A DNA stretch of 64,000 nucleotides, from assembly GCF_003044185.1 (NCBI RefSeq), contig NZ_PYYB01000001.1, positions 1,674,001-1,738,000 on the forward strand, written 5' to 3'. Origin of the DNA: Paraconexibacter algicola. GTDB lineage: Bacteria > Actinomycetota > Thermoleophilia > Solirubrobacterales > Solirubrobacteraceae. Below are positions 10,661 through 21,738 of this stretch, in pieces. The position numbers were made by a program, and so were the translations under genes. Below the pieces are notes generated by a model, which worked only from the letters and a program-made list of their open reading frames with translations, did no database searches and was not told the origin of the DNA. The number at the start of each line of letters is the position of its first letter. The stretch's first letter is position 1.

Positions 10661-12484
10661 TCAGCGGACGCGGACGGTGCGCGCGAGCGTGCGCGCCGTC
10701 CCCCGCGGCGCCCGCACGGTCACCCGCAGGGTGACCCGCGCGCCGCGCCGCAGCACCCGCCGTGCGAGCGCACCGCGCGCCCGCACGGTGACCGACCGCG
10801 TCGCGCCCGCTCGCAGCGTCAGCCGCGCCGGGGCGACCAGGTCACGGGTGCGGCCGCCGCGCCGGACGCGCAGCAGCACGGTGGCCCGGACGGTGAACGG
10901 CTCGCGGTTGCGGACGGTCACGCGCAGCCGGCCGCCCGTGCGGCGCACGACGGTCGCCGGGAGCGTGATGCGCGGGGTGCGGCCGAACGTCGTGCGCACG
11001 GGCGCGGGGGCGGTCCCGGGACCCGTCCCGGGCGCCGGCGTGCCGGGCGTCGGGGACGGCGTGGTGGCGGGCGGCACGACGGTCGTCGGGATCTGGGCGA
11101 GCACGATCCGGCGGGTCGCCGGGGCGCCCTGCGCGAACAGCACCGCGGTGGACCCGTCCTGCTGCGCGGCGGCCGTCAGCGTCTCGGTGTCGTTGGACAC
11201 GACCGGGCCCGCGCCGGGCACCGACAGGGTCTCCGGCGCGCCGAGCGTCGCGCCTGTCCCGGAGGCGACCATCGCGACCGGGTCCTGACCGGCCGGCGTG
11301 TCCTTCCAGGCGACCGCCCCGAACCCGGAGGCCCCGACCGCCGCGACCGGCGTCGACGCCGCGGTCGGCGTCCCGGTGTCCGCGCGCGTCCCGGTCAGCC
11401 AGGAGCCCGCCTCCAGGCGCGAGGCGAACGTGGCGAAGGTCAGCTGCCGGGGGCTGGCGACGAGGCCCTGCGCCCCGTCGGGGCTGATCGCGATGGACGG
11501 GAACTCGGCGCCCTCCGGCGGGTCGGCGGGGAGGCCGTCCGCGACCTGGGGCGCGGCGACGGTGCCGTCGGGCGCGATCCGGCGCACGAGCACGCGCGGC
11601 CGGTCCGTCGCCCCGTAGGTGAAGAGCTCGCGGAACGCCACGTGCGCGGTGCCGTCCGCGGTCGCGGCGACGTCGGTCATGTCCGAGAGCGTCGCGCGGG
11701 GCCTGCCGTCGAGCGTCGGGACCGACAGCTCGGTCACCGGGCCCGCGGTCGTGCCCGTGAGGCGGCGGGCGAGCACGTCGAAGCTGCCCATGTCCGTCTC
11801 GGTCCACGTCATCACCGCGCCGCCGGGATAGGCGGCGACGTCGGACTCGGTCTGCCCGCCGGGGCCGGCGGCCTCCTCGGCCGCGGTCCGGTCGAGGATC
11901 CCCGACGGGTCGATCGCCGTGCCGCCGCCGACGAGGCTCCAGTCGCCGGCGGGCGAGGCGAGGTACGCCGCCCGCACGTTCGGGTTCGCCCCCTGCGTGA
12001 AGGTGATGTACGCGCTGCCGTCGGAGGCGGCGTCGAGGTCGAACGCGCGCACGACGTTCAGCGGCACGACGTCCTTCGTCGTGAACGGCTGGCCGGCGGC
12101 GGGCGAGACGGCCGCGCGTAGGAGCCCGTCGCCCGGCCCGACACGCCACGCGACGACCGCCCCGCCGGTGCCGAACGCGGCGACCTTCGGCTCGGAGACG
12201 GCGGCCGCCACGCCGGTGCCCGCCGAGAGCTGCACGGGCGCCGACCAGGTCCCGCCGGCCCGGCGGCTGACGAACACGTGGTCGGTGCCGCCGACGGCCT
12301 TGGTGTAGGCGAGGATCCCGGTCCCATCGGGCGCGAGGTCGATCCCGCCACCGACGCGCACGTCGGCGCTCGGACCGTCGACGGTCGTGACGACGGGGGC
12401 GGCCGTGGCGGCAGCGGGGAGCGCGGGGAGCGCGGCGAGCGCGGCGGCGGCGAGGACGGTGGCGGCGGGGAGGGTCGGGCGCAC
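10661..12484 (-). CDS. Secreted protein with Arg-rich C-terminal domain, function unknown
   Basis: A 607-residue exported protein. Residues 1-28 form a Sec signal peptide (Ala/Leu core ending AAATAAP). The central part has loosely repeating short beta-strand blocks such as GTGILAYTKAVGGTDHVFVS, each with alternating hydrophobics, consistent with a beta-propeller but not proven. A Pro/Thr/Gly linker near 470-495 leads to a C-terminal domain of about 110 residues rich in Arg and Val with RTxVRxR patterns, possibly an immunoglobulin-like fold. Start is GTG at 12484. It is convergent with the acyl-CoA ligase, 9 bases from its stop. No enzyme motif recognised. Confidence 0.7.
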   Translation of the reverse strand: MRPTLPAATVLAAAALAALPALPAAATAAPVVTTVDGPSADVRVGGGIDLAPDGTGILAYTKAVGGTDHVFVSRRAGGTWSAPVQLSAGTGVAAAVSEPKVAAFGTGGAVVAWRVGPGDGLLRAAVSPAAGQPFTTKDVVPLNVVRAFDLDAASDGSAYITFTQGANPNVRAAYLASPAGDWSLVGGGTAIDPSGILDRTAAEEAAGPGGQTESDVAAYPGGAVMTWTETDMGSFDVLARRLTGTTAGPVTELSVPTLDGRPRATLSDMTDVAATADGTAHVAFRELFTYGATDRPRVLVRRIAPDGTVAAPQVADGLPADPPEGAEFPSIAISPDGAQGLVASPRQLTFATFASRLEAGSWLTGTRADTGTPTAASTPVAAVGASGFGAVAWKDTPAGQDPVAMVASGTGATLGAPETLSVPGAGPVVSNDTETLTAAAQQDGSTAVLFAQGAPATRRIVLAQIPTTVVPPATTPSPTPGTPAPGTGPGTAPAPVRTTFGRTPRITLPATVVRRTGGRLRVTVRNREPFTVRATVLLRVRRGGRTRDLVAPARLTLRAGATRSVTVRARGALARRVLRRGARVTLRVTVRAPRGTARTLARTVRVR

Positions 12485-12591
12485 GGAGCGATCCTGTCGG
12501 TCGGGGGTCGATCGGACAACGCGCCTTCCCCCGGGAAATGCTGGAGCGCACCGCGTCTTGGCGCGTCGGCGCTATCTGGTGTGGTGGGGCG

Positions 12592-12607
12592 TAGACTCGC
12601 GCCGGTG
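12592..12607 (+). promoter_or_regulatory. Leaderless-type promoter, alpha/beta hydrolase
   Basis: A TAGACT -10 box (12592-12597) lies 7 bases before the GTG at 12605. No Shine-Dalgarno sequence is present. Confidence 0.45.
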
Positions 12608-13348
12608 GAGGTGGCCGGCGTCGACGTCCTGGACCTGCCCGGCGATCCCGCTCGCCGGCCGCTCGTCCTGCTGCACGAAGGGCTCGGCTCGATCGGCCTG
12701 TGGCGGGACACGCCGCGGACCCTCGCGAGCGCCACCGGGCGTCGCGTCGTCGCCTACTCGCGACCGGGGCACGGGCGCAGCGCCCCGCCGCCCGGCGGTG
12801 CCCGCACCGCCGCCTTCTTCGACCGCGAGGCCGACGTCGTGCTCCCCGCCCTCCTCGACGGGCTCGGGATCACCGCGCCGCTGCTCGTCGGGCACTCCGA
12901 CGGGGCGACGATCGCGCTCCTGCACGCGGCGCGCCACCCGGTCGGCGGCGTCGTCGCGATCGCGCCGCACGTGTTCGTCGAGACCGACGCGGTCGGTGGC
13001 ATCGAGGACGCCGTCAGGGCCTTCGAGGAGGGCGACCTGCGCGCCCGCATGGCCAAGCACCACGACGACCCCGACCACGTCTTCCGCTCCTGGAGCGACC
13101 TCTGGCTGGACCCGCGCTTCTGGAGCTGGACGATCGAGGACGAGATCGCGCCGCTGGCCGCACCGCTGCTGCTCGTGCACGGCGCCCGGGACCACTACGG
13201 CACACTCGCGCAGCTCGACCGCATCGAGGCCGCGGTCTCGGCGAGCCGCGTCCAGCGGCTCGTCGTCGACGCCGGGCACAGCCCGCACCTCGACCGGCCC
13301 GAGGTCCTGCGCGACGCGATCGCGGGCTTCGCGGCCGGACTGCCGTGA
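12605..13348 (+). CDS. Alpha/beta hydrolase
   Basis: A 247-residue serine hydrolase. The oxyanion region is LLHEGLGSIGLW near residue 20 and the nucleophile elbow is GHSDGAT near residue 98. The acidic residue is probably in VHGARDHYG and the catalytic His in DAGHSPHLDRP near the C-terminus. The lid region after the elbow is short and the substrate is unknown. Start GTG 12605 was chosen from the -10 box 7 bases upstream and from the start of homology; the frame is open well upstream without similarity. It stands alone between an oppositely oriented secreted-protein gene and the second acyl-CoA ligase. Confidence 0.8.
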   Translation: MEVAGVDVLDLPGDPARRPLVLLHEGLGSIGLWRDTPRTLASATGRRVVAYSRPGHGRSAPPPGGARTAAFFDREADVVLPALLDGLGITAPLLVGHSDGATIALLHAARHPVGGVVAIAPHVFVETDAVGGIEDAVRAFEEGDLRARMAKHHDDPDHVFRSWSDLWLDPRFWSWTIEDEIAPLAAPLLLVHGARDHYGTLAQLDRIEAAVSASRVQRLVVDAGHSPHLDRPEVLRDAIAGFAAGLP

Positions 13349-13366
13349 GAACGGGCTGATCGACTC

Positions 13367-13398
13367 CCCGTCGGAGGGACGATCTTCCCCCCGACGGG
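13367..13398. promoter_or_regulatory. 32-bp dyad between hydrolase and acyl-CoA ligase 2
   Basis: The arms CCCGTCGGAGGGA and TCCCCCCGACGGG pair over 13 positions with one mismatch around a 6-base loop. It lies 18 bases after the hydrolase stop and 120 bases before the ligase start. It could be a terminator without U-tract or an operator; its core (GGAGGG...CCCCCGA) resembles the elements at 33793 and 36503. Confidence 0.5.
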
Positions 13399-13517
13399 TG
13401 TCGGTTCGGGTGGCGCCGGACGTCCGCAGCGTGCGAAACTCTTGTGTGTCGGCGCGCACACGTTGACCGAGCACCCCGTTCGACTTCCATCCGACGCACA
13501 CCTCTGAGGAGAGCTGC

Positions 13518-15335
13518 ATGTCCCTGTCCGAAGCGCCCGGCGCGGCATCCATCGACGACGTCCTCGCGAACGCGAACACGCTGTGCGAGCTGTTCCAGGG
13601 CACCGCTGCCCGCGCCGGTGACGACGTCGCCCTGCGCACCGTCGGCGGCACCACCGAGCTGACCTGGCGCCAGTACGCGGAGCGCGTCGAGGCGATCGCC
13701 GCCGGCCTCGCCAAGCTCGGCGTCGGTCGTGGCGACACCGTCGCGATCATGATGACCAACCGTCCCGAGTTCTCGCTCGTGGACTGTGCCGCCATGCACC
13801 TCGGGGCCACCCCGTTCAGCGTCTACAACACGCTGCCCGCGGAGGACGTCGCGTACCTCTTCTCCAACGCCGGCAACAACGTCGTCGTCTTCCAGGAGGC
13901 GTTCGCGGGGGTCGTCCGCGAGGCCGCCGCGAAGAACGGCGTCGAGCACCTCGTCTGCATCGACGCGGAGCTCGAGGGCACGATCAGCCTCGCCGACCTC
14001 GAGGCCGCCCCGGCCGACGGCTTCGACTTCGAGGCCGCGTGGCGCGCCGTCGAGCCCGACGACGTGCTCACGCTCATCTACACGTCCGGCACGACCGGCC
14101 CCTCGAAGGGCGTCGAGCTGACCCACAAGAGCATGATGGCCGAGCTGCGCGGCATGGCCGAGGTGCTGCCGCTGCAGCCGAAGGACCGCACGATCTCCTT
14201 CCTGCCGCACGCGCACATCGCCGACCGCTGGGCGACCTACTACTCGCACATGGTCCACGGCGGCTCGGTCACGAGCATCAGCGACCCGACGCAGCTGCTG
14301 CCCGCGCTGCACGAGGTCCGCCCGACGATCTGGGGTGCGGTCCCGCGCATCTGGGAGAAGTTCAAGGCGGCGCTCGACGCGGGCATCGCCGCCGAGGAGG
14401 ACCCGCAGAAGAAGGCGGGCATCGAGAAGGCGCTGGAGGTCGGGCACCAGTACCAGGCGCTCAAGCGCGCCGGTCAGCCGGTCCCGGAGGAGCTCGAGGC
14501 CGCGCACGCCAAGCTCGACGAGCTCGTCCTGTCGCAGCTGCGCGCGAAGCTCGGCCTCGACCAGGTCCGCTGGATCGTCGTCGGCGCCGCCCCGTCCCCG
14601 GCTGCGCTGCTCGAGTTCTTCGGGGCGATCGGCCTGCCGCTGCTCGAGCTCTGGGGCATGTCGGAGATCTCCTGCTGCGCGATCGTCAACCCGCCCGAGG
14701 GCAACCGCATCGGGACCGTCGGCAAGCCGATCCCGGGCGTCGAGGTCCGCGCCGGCGAGGACGGGGAGCTGCAGGTCCGCGGCGACATCCTCATGAAGGG
14801 CTACCGCAACCAGCCCGAGAAGACCGCCGAGACGATCACCGAGGACGGCTGGCTGCTCACCGGTGACATCGTCGAGATCAGCGACGACGGCTACGTGAAG
14901 ATCGTCGACCGCAAGAAGGAGCTGATCATCAACGCGGCCGGCAAGAACATGTCGCCGTCGAACATCGAGGCCCAGCTCAAGAGCGCGCACGCGCTCATCG
15001 GTCAGGCGATCGCCATCGGCGACGGCCGCCCGTACAACGTCGCGCTGCTCGTGCTCGACCCGGACGCCGTCGCGGTGTTCGCGCAGAAGCTCGGCCTCAG
15101 CGGGGACGACGCGACGCCCGCCGCGGTCGCCCAGCGCGACGACGTCAAGGCGGCCATCGCCGCCGCGGTCGAGTCGGCCAACGAGCACCTCGCGCGCGTC
15201 GAGCAGATCAAGCGCTACGCGATCCTCGGGGACGAGTGGCAGCCGGGTGGCGTCGAGCTGACCCCGACGATGAAGCTCAAGCGCAAGCCGATCAACGAGA
15301 AGTACGCCGCGGAGATCGAGGCGCTCTACGCCTGA
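13518..15335 (+). CDS. Long-chain acyl-CoA synthetase (AMP-forming)
   Basis: A 605-residue FadD15/long-chain type ligase, longer than the one at 9008 through the extra segment around residues 270-330 typical of this subgroup. Motifs: YTSGTTGPSKGVELTHKS near residue 188, WGMSEISCCAIVNP near 378, DGWLLTGDIVEISDDGYVKI near 445 and the C-terminal VDRKKELIINAAGKNMSPSN. The product is fatty acyl-CoA for beta-oxidation or lipid synthesis. GAGGAGAGCTGC before the ATG is a strong ribosome site. It stands alone, ending in a long hairpin shared with the convergent secreted-protein gene. Confidence 0.9.
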   Translation: MSLSEAPGAASIDDVLANANTLCELFQGTAARAGDDVALRTVGGTTELTWRQYAERVEAIAAGLAKLGVGRGDTVAIMMTNRPEFSLVDCAAMHLGATPFSVYNTLPAEDVAYLFSNAGNNVVVFQEAFAGVVREAAAKNGVEHLVCIDAELEGTISLADLEAAPADGFDFEAAWRAVEPDDVLTLIYTSGTTGPSKGVELTHKSMMAELRGMAEVLPLQPKDRTISFLPHAHIADRWATYYSHMVHGGSVTSISDPTQLLPALHEVRPTIWGAVPRIWEKFKAALDAGIAAEEDPQKKAGIEKALEVGHQYQALKRAGQPVPEELEAAHAKLDELVLSQLRAKLGLDQVRWIVVGAAPSPAALLEFFGAIGLPLLELWGMSEISCCAIVNPPEGNRIGTVGKPIPGVEVRAGEDGELQVRGDILMKGYRNQPEKTAETITEDGWLLTGDIVEISDDGYVKIVDRKKELIINAAGKNMSPSNIEAQLKSAHALIGQAIAIGDGRPYNVALLVLDPDAVAVFAQKLGLSGDDATPAAVAQRDDVKAAIAAAVESANEHLARVEQIKRYAILGDEWQPGGVELTPTMKLKRKPINEKYAAEIEALYA

Positions 15336-15344
15336 CCTGACGGC

Positions 15345-15380
15345 CGGCGGGGTCGCGATCACGTCATCGCGACCCCGCCG
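15345..15380. terminator. Bidirectional hairpin terminator
   Basis: A perfect 15-bp stem (CGGCGGGGTCGCGAT / ATCGCGACCCCGCCG) with a 6-base loop fills the gap between convergent genes ending at 15335 and 15384. It lacks a U-tract but is symmetric, so it can serve both strands. Confidence 0.75.
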
Positions 15381-15383
15381 CGC

Positions 15384-16829
15384 TCAGCGGACCGAGACCA
15401 GCGAGACCTGCGTCTGGGTGGACACGCGGCCGGCGTCGTCGGTCGTGCGGGCGATCACGTCGAGGTACACCGGGTCGCCCCCGCGGAGCCTCGCGAGGCG
15501 GCGGCGCTCCGTCGCCGACAGGCGGAACACGCGCGTCGTGCGCTGCTGGCGCTGCAGCGAGAACGACTGGCGGGCCAGGCGGCGCCGCGTGTTCTTCGGC
15601 GAGCCGGGGAGGACCAGGTCGACCGTTCCGCGGCAGCCCGTGGCGGTGCCCATGGTGCAGCTCAGCGGCACCCGCACCTGTCCGCGGCGCGTCGCGGGCC
15701 GACTCCCGACCGCGACGAACGTCTGCGGGCACGTGCCCTTCGGGGCGTGCGTGGCGGTGGTGCTCCAGGGGAACGAGGCGGCGTAGACGCACGTGGGCGT
15801 GCTGACCGCCAGGACGTCGCCGTCGAGATCGGCCAGCACCGGCGGGGCGAGCGGGAACGACACCGTCGAGGTGCTGCCCGCGAGGCCGGTGACCGCGAGG
15901 ACCACCGCGCCCGCCGCGGCGACGCGCGCGCTCGGCCGGGCCAGGTGCAGGACCCGCCCGGACGAGATCGCGACGACCGCGCCGGTCACGTCCTGGCGCA
16001 GCACCCGGGGTGCCGTCGCCTGCGGGGAGGCGACGAGCAGGTCGAGCCGCTCGGTCGCGGACGTCGAGGAGGACGAGCGGCCGATCGCGACGATCGTGCC
16101 GTCGGCGTCGACGTCGAACGGGACCGTGGCGGCGCCGCCGCCGTCGGGGGCGACGCTCCGCGGGACGGCGACGGCGTAGCGCTGCTCGCCGGAGGCGAGG
16201 TCGTAGACGGTGATCGTGGTGGCCGGGGCCGACGGCGACGTCTCGGTGGCGATCGCGACGTTCGTGCCGGCGACGCGCGCCTCGATCACGGCGTCGGGGC
16301 CGATCTGCCGGCCGGCGGTCCCGGCGGCAGGGTCGCGGGCGACGATCCGCCCGGCCCCGAACTCGCGCTCGGCCTCGAAGGTCACGAGGGTCTCGCCGCC
16401 GTAGCCGACGACGGTCGAGAACGGCCGCGCGAGCCCCGGTCCGCCCGCGGTCACGGCGAACGGCCCGCCGAGCGGTCCGCGGAACGTCTCGCCGGCCAGC
16501 GCGGTCGGCTCCTCGTCGTCGAGCGCGGTGCGCAGCCGCGTGACGCCGAAGGCCAGGCGGGTGGAGGAGCGCGCGACACCGGCGGCGAGGCCGTACTCGC
16601 GGCGGCCGGCGGGACGGGAGGTCGAGACCGTGCGGGTCGGGCCGCCCGGGCTGCCGACGCGCGTGCGCACGCGGTTGGACGGGAGGTCGCGGACGGTGAA
16701 GGCGAACCCGCCGCCGCCGGCGGCGAGGGCGTCGGCGGCGCCGGCGGCGGCGGGCGCCAGGTCGGCGGCGAGGGCCGGCGACGGGAGGGCCAGGAGGGCG
16801 AGGGCGGGGAGCAGGGGACGGAGGCGCAT
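15384..16829 (-). CDS. Secreted protein, function unknown
   Basis: A 481-residue exported protein. The signal peptide MRLRPLLPALALLALPSPALAAD ends in an AxA cleavage site near residue 21. The body is Ala/Val/Thr rich with regularly spaced beta-strand-like blocks (for example DLASGEQRYAVAVPRS, DVDADGTIVAIGRSS) and a C-terminal region containing CGGTVDL-like cysteines and many Arg residues. A WD-like or NHL-like propeller is possible but no defined repeat was proven. It resembles the protein at 10661-12484 in general build. It ends at the bidirectional hairpin. Confidence 0.65.
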   Translation of the reverse strand: MRLRPLLPALALLALPSPALAADLAPAAAGAADALAAGGGGFAFTVRDLPSNRVRTRVGSPGGPTRTVSTSRPAGRREYGLAAGVARSSTRLAFGVTRLRTALDDEEPTALAGETFRGPLGGPFAVTAGGPGLARPFSTVVGYGGETLVTFEAEREFGAGRIVARDPAAGTAGRQIGPDAVIEARVAGTNVAIATETSPSAPATTITVYDLASGEQRYAVAVPRSVAPDGGGAATVPFDVDADGTIVAIGRSSSSTSATERLDLLVASPQATAPRVLRQDVTGAVVAISSGRVLHLARPSARVAAAGAVVLAVTGLAGSTSTVSFPLAPPVLADLDGDVLAVSTPTCVYAASFPWSTTATHAPKGTCPQTFVAVGSRPATRRGQVRVPLSCTMGTATGCRGTVDLVLPGSPKNTRRRLARQSFSLQRQQRTTRVFRLSATERRRLARLRGGDPVYLDVIARTTDDAGRVSTQTQVSLVSVR

Positions 16830-17010
16830 GCGCGTGGCTTTCTGGACCGGGGGTCGTGGGCGCGGGGATCGCGCTCGTGGGTGGAACCGGGCAGCGGCGA
16901 GGAACTTACGCGAGCCGTCGGAGTCGATCCAGCGGCGGTCCCCGTGCCCGCGTGGGGCGGGCGGTGGGGCGTCTTCACGGGAACGCCACAGGCCCAGGGT
17001 CGCGTAGTTG

Positions 17011-17023
17011 TATGGTCAAGTAC

Positions 17024-17026
<3 letters not shown>
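17011..17026 (+). promoter_or_regulatory. Leaderless-type promoter, old yellow enzyme
   Basis: A TATGGT -10 box (17011-17016) is followed after 7 bases by ATG 17024. An alternative in-frame ATG at 17012 lies inside the -10 box and is therefore unlikely to be used. Confidence 0.5.
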
Positions 17027-18103
<1,077 letters not shown>

Positions 18104-18109
18104 GCGCGT

Positions 18110-18152
18110 CCCGCCGGCGCCCGGCCACCGACGCGGTGGCCGGTGCGGGCGG
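18110..18152. terminator. Hairpin between convergent OYE and carboxylase genes
   Basis: CCGGCCACC (18121-18129), a 5-base loop and GGTGGCCGG (18135-18143) form a 9-bp stem, extended imperfectly by CCCGCC and GGCGGG on the outside. It lies between stops at 18103 and 18155. Confidence 0.6.
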
Positions 18153-18154
18153 GG

Positions 18155-19753
18155 CTACATCCGGTACAGCGGCCGCGTGGGCTCCGGCACCGGCGCGCCG
18201 GCACAGGCGCTGAGCGCGAGCGCCACGACGCGGCGGGTGTCGCGCGGGTCGATGATCCCGTCGTCCCACAGCCGCGCCGACGAGTAGTAGGGGTGGCCCT
18301 GCGTCTCGAACTGCTCCTCGATCCCGGCGCGCAGCTGCTGCTCCTCCTCCGCCGGCCACTCGACGCCGCGGGCGGCGAGCTGGTCGCGGCGCACGGTCGC
18401 GAGGACGGTGGCGGCCTGCTCGCCGCCCATCACGCTGATCCGCGCGTTGGGCCACATGAACAGGAACCGCGGGTCGTAGGCGCGGCCGCACATGCCGTAG
18501 TTGCCGGCGCCGAACGAGCCGCCGACCACGACCGTGATCTTCGGGACGCGCGCGGTGGCGACCGCCGTGACCATCTTCGCGCCGTCGCGGGCGATGCCGC
18601 CCGCCTCGTACTCGCGGCCGACCATGAAGCCCGAGATGTTCTGCAGGAACAGCAGCGGGATGCCGCGCTGGTCGCACAGCTCGACGAAGTGCGCGGCCTT
18701 CCGCGCGCTCTCCCCGAACAGCACGCCGTTGTTGCCGACGATCCCGACCGGGTGGCCGTGCACGTGCGCGAACCCGGTGACGACCGTCTCGCCGTAGTGC
18801 TCCTTGAACTCGTGGAAGCGGCTGCCGTCGACGACGCGCGCGATGACCTCGCGCACGTCGTACGGGGTGCGCGGGGACGGGGGGACGACGTCCAGCAGCG
18901 TGTCCGGGTCCAGCGCCGGCGCCTGCGGGTCGCGGGTCGTCCACGGCGGGGCGGGCGCGTCGTTCAGCGTCGCGACGATCGAGCGCACGCGGTGCAGCGC
19001 GTCCGCGTCGTCGGCGGCGAGGTGGTCGGTCACCCCGGAGGTGCGCGAGTGCAGGTCGCCGCCGCCGAGGTCCTCCGCGGAGACCTCCTCGCCGGTCGCC
19101 GCCTTCACCAGCGGCGGGCCACCGAGGAAGATCGTGCCCTGCTCCTTGACGATGACGGTCTCGTCGCTCATCGCCGGGACGTACGCGCCGCCCGCCGTGC
19201 ACGAGCCCATCACGCACGCGATCTGGGGGATGCCCTTCGCGGACATCTGCGCCTGGTTGAAGAAGATCCGGCCGAAGTCGTCCTTGTCGGGGAAGACCTC
19301 GTCCTGCTGGGGCAGGAACGCGCCGCCGGAGTCGACGAGGTAGATCGCGGGCAGGTGGTTGCGCTCGGCGATCTCCTGCGCGCGCAGGTGCTTCTTGACG
19401 GTGATCGGGTAGTAGGTGCCGCCCTTGACGGTCGCGTCGTTGGCGACGATCACGCACGGCCGGCCGGACACCATGCCGATCCCGGTGACGATCCCGGCGC
19501 CCGGGGCGGCGCCGTCGTACATGCCGTGGGCGGCCAGGGGGGAGAGCTCCAGGAACGCGCTGCCGCGGTCGCAGAGCCGCTCGACGCGGTCGCGCGCGAG
19601 CAGCTTGCCGCGCTTCAGGTGCCGCTCGACGGCGACCTCTCCCCCGCCGGCATGCACCCGCGCGAGTTGGTCGCGGAGGTCCTCGAGCAGCGCCTCGTGG
19701 GCGGTGCGGTTGGCCTCGTCGGGCCGGGCGGTGCTGCGCAGGACACGGCTCAC
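18155..19753 (-). CDS. mccB: Acyl-CoA carboxylase beta subunit (methylcrotonyl-CoA carboxylase type)
   Basis: A 532-residue carboxyltransferase subunit that moves CO2 from biotin to an acyl-CoA. Two crotonase-like halves are seen: [21 protein letters not shown] and [15 protein letters not shown] in the N-half, and [30 protein letters not shown] and [20 protein letters not shown] in the C-half. The last block is diagnostic of MCC/geranyl-CoA-type beta subunits. Start GTG 19753 overlaps the alpha-subunit stop by four bases; the frame is open upstream but homology begins here. With the acyl-CoA dehydrogenase and alpha subunit upstream this forms the leucine-degradation set; acetyl/propionyl-CoA or geranyl-CoA carboxylase is the alternative. 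Confidence 0.88.
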   Translation of the reverse strand: MSRVLRSTARPDEANRTAHEALLEDLRDQLARVHAGGGEVAVERHLKRGKLLARDRVERLCDRGSAFLELSPLAAHGMYDGAAPGAGIVTGIGMVSGRPCVIVANDATVKGGTYYPITVKKHLRAQEIAERNHLPAIYLVDSGGAFLPQQDEVFPDKDDFGRIFFNQAQMSAKGIPQIACVMGSCTAGGAYVPAMSDETVIVKEQGTIFLGGPPLVKAATGEEVSAEDLGGGDLHSRTSGVTDHLAADDADALHRVRSIVATLNDAPAPPWTTRDPQAPALDPDTLLDVVPPSPRTPYDVREVIARVVDGSRFHEFKEHYGETVVTGFAHVHGHPVGIVGNNGVLFGESARKAAHFVELCDQRGIPLLFLQNISGFMVGREYEAGGIARDGAKMVTAVATARVPKITVVVGGSFGAGNYGMCGRAYDPRFLFMWPNARISVMGGEQAATVLATVRRDQLAARGVEWPAEEEQQLRAGIEEQFETQGHPYYSSARLWDDGIIDPRDTRRVVALALSACAGAPVPEPTRPLYRM

Positions 19754-21735
19754 TGGTCGTTCTCCTTCTCGGGCTCGACACTGGCGACGAGGTCGCCGAC
19801 GGCCACCCGGTCCCCCTGCGCGACGCGGACCTCGGCCACGACGCCGTCCATCGGCGCGGCGAGCACGATCTCCATCTTCATCGACTCCAGCACCACGATG
19901 GGGTCGCCCTCCTTGACGCTCGTCCCCTCGGGCGCCCGGACGTCCAGGATCAGGCCCGGCATCGGCGCCGCCAGCGACCCGGTGGACGTGGCGCTGTCGT
20001 CGGCGGCTCCGGTGAGCTGACGGACGGGGAGGGCCCAGCCGTCGCGACCCACCCAGATCGTCCCGTCCGGCGCGATCGCGTACCGGACCGCGTGCCGCAG
20101 GCCGTCGAGCGTCACGGCGACGGTGTCGGCGTCGACCCGCGCCACGGCGGCCCCGGTCCACGTCCGGGTCTCGTCGTCCAGCGTGATCTCCGCGGCGTCG
20201 GGCGACCCGGTCAGGACCACCTCGCGCTCGGCGCCGTCGTCCCCCACGACGAGCCGCCACCGCAGGCGACCGGAGCTCCCGACGCGCCAGCCGTCCCGGG
20301 CCGCGAGCGGGTCGCCGTCGGCGGTCGTCTCGCGCGCGAGCAGGGTCCACAGCAGTGCCGTCGTGGCGAGTGCCTCGTCGGCCGGCGGCGCGGGAAAGGT
20401 CAGCCGCTCGACCTGCGCAGTGTCCATCTTCGCCGCGCGGACGTCGTCGTCACGCAGCAGCGCGCGCAGCGGGAAGGCGTTCGTCTCGAGCCCGAGGACG
20501 GCGGTGCGGGCGAGCGCGCGGTCCAGCCGCGCGAGCGCGGTCGCGCGGTCCGGCCCGTGCGCGATGACCTTCGCGAGCATCGGGTCGTAGTCGGTCCCGA
20601 TCGTCATGCCGCCCTCGAGCGCGCCGTCGATCCGGACCCCCGGATCACCGAACGGGAAGTGCGCGGCGAGCACGTCGCCCGCGCTGGGGAGGAACGCGGC
20701 GGTCTCCGCGTACAGGCGCGCCTCGACGGCGTGACCGCTGACACCGATGTCCTCCTGGGCGACGGGCAGCTCCTCCCCCGCGGCGACGCGCAGCTGCAGC
20801 TCGACGAGGTCGACGCCGGTGATCAGCTCGGTCACCGGGTGCTCGACCTGCAGCCGGGTGTTCATCTCCAGGAAGAAGTGCTCCGCCGGGTCGGCGGCGT
20901 CGGCGATGAACTCGATCGTGCCTGCGCCGACGTAGCCGCAGGCCTTCGCGAGGGCGACGGACTCGGCACCGAGCTGCGCGCGGAGCTCCGGCGACACGAC
21001 CGGGGACGGCGCCTCCTCGATGACCTTCTGGTGGCGACGCTGCAGCGAGCACTCACGCTCGTTCAGGTGGACGACGTTGCCGTGGGTGTCGGCCATGACC
21101 TGCACCTCGATGTGGCGCGCGGTCTCGACGTAGCGCTCGATCAGCAGCTGGTCGTCGCCGAAGGCGGACTGCGCCTCGCGGCGCGCGGCCTGCAGGGCGT
21201 CGGGGAGCTTCGTCGCCTCGTCGACGACGCGCATCCCGCGTCCGCCGCCACCCGCCGCCGCCTTCACGAGCAGCGGGTACTTCTGACCCTCGGCCCAGGC
21301 GAGGAGGTCCTCGTCGGTCAACCCTTCCCGGTGGATGCCGGGGACGACCGGCACGCCGGCCTCCTCCGCCGCGCGCTTGGCGGCGGTCTTCGAGCCCATC
21401 AGCTCGATCGCGCTCGCCGGCGGGCCGATCCAGGTGAGGCCGGCGTCGGCGACCGCCTGCGCGAACGCCGCGTTCTCCGACAGGAAGCCGAAGCCGGGGT
21501 GGATCGCCTGGGCGCCCGTCCGCTTCGCGGCATCCAGGAGCAGGTCGGCCTTCAGGTACGACTCGCCGGGCGTCCTCCCCCCGATCGCGACGGCGACGTC
21601 CGCCGCCTTCACGTGCGGCGCCTCGCGGTCGGCGTCGGAGAAGACCGCGACGGACTCGATCCCCATCGCGCGCAGCGTGCGAGCGATGCGGACCGCGATC
21701 TCGCCGCGGTTGCCGATGAGGACGCGCTCGAACAT
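19750..21735 (-). CDS. mccA: Acyl-CoA carboxylase alpha subunit (biotin carboxylase + BCCP)
   Basis: A 661-residue protein with biotin carboxylase at about 1-450 ([23 protein letters not shown]-grasp [24 protein letters not shown]), a BT-like linker, and a C-terminal biotinyl domain with the carrier lysine in ESMKM (about residue 620). It carboxylates its own biotin with bicarbonate and ATP for the beta subunit. Length and the C-terminal carrier match MccA/AccA1 types. It starts 3 bases after the dehydrogenase stop and overlaps the beta gene, so the three genes form one operon. Confidence 0.92.
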   Translation of the reverse strand: MFERVLIGNRGEIAVRIARTLRAMGIESVAVFSDADREAPHVKAADVAVAIGGRTPGESYLKADLLLDAAKRTGAQAIHPGFGFLSENAAFAQAVADAGLTWIGPPASAIELMGSKTAAKRAAEEAGVPVVPGIHREGLTDEDLLAWAEGQKYPLLVKAAAGGGGRGMRVVDEATKLPDALQAARREAQSAFGDDQLLIERYVETARHIEVQVMADTHGNVVHLNERECSLQRRHQKVIEEAPSPVVSPELRAQLGAESVALAKACGYVGAGTIEFIADAADPAEHFFLEMNTRLQVEHPVTELITGVDLVELQLRVAAGEELPVAQEDIGVSGHAVEARLYAETAAFLPSAGDVLAAHFPFGDPGVRIDGALEGGMTIGTDYDPMLAKVIAHGPDRATALARLDRALARTAVLGLETNAFPLRALLRDDDVRAAKMDTAQVERLTFPAPPADEALATTALLWTLLARETTADGDPLAARDGWRVGSSGRLRWRLVVGDDGAEREVVLTGSPDAAEITLDDETRTWTGAAVARVDADTVAVTLDGLRHAVRYAIAPDGTIWVGRDGWALPVRQLTGAADDSATSTGSLAAPMPGLILDVRAPEGTSVKEGDPIVVLESMKMEIVLAAPMDGVVAEVRVAQGDRVAVGDLVASVEPEKENDQ

Positions 21736-21738
21736 CTC

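Noticed and set aside
13443-13460. GTGTG...CACAC dyad as a firm operator of acyl-CoA ligase 2
   Set aside because: The arms are short with an asymmetric centre; kept only as a weak comparison in a low-interest finding.
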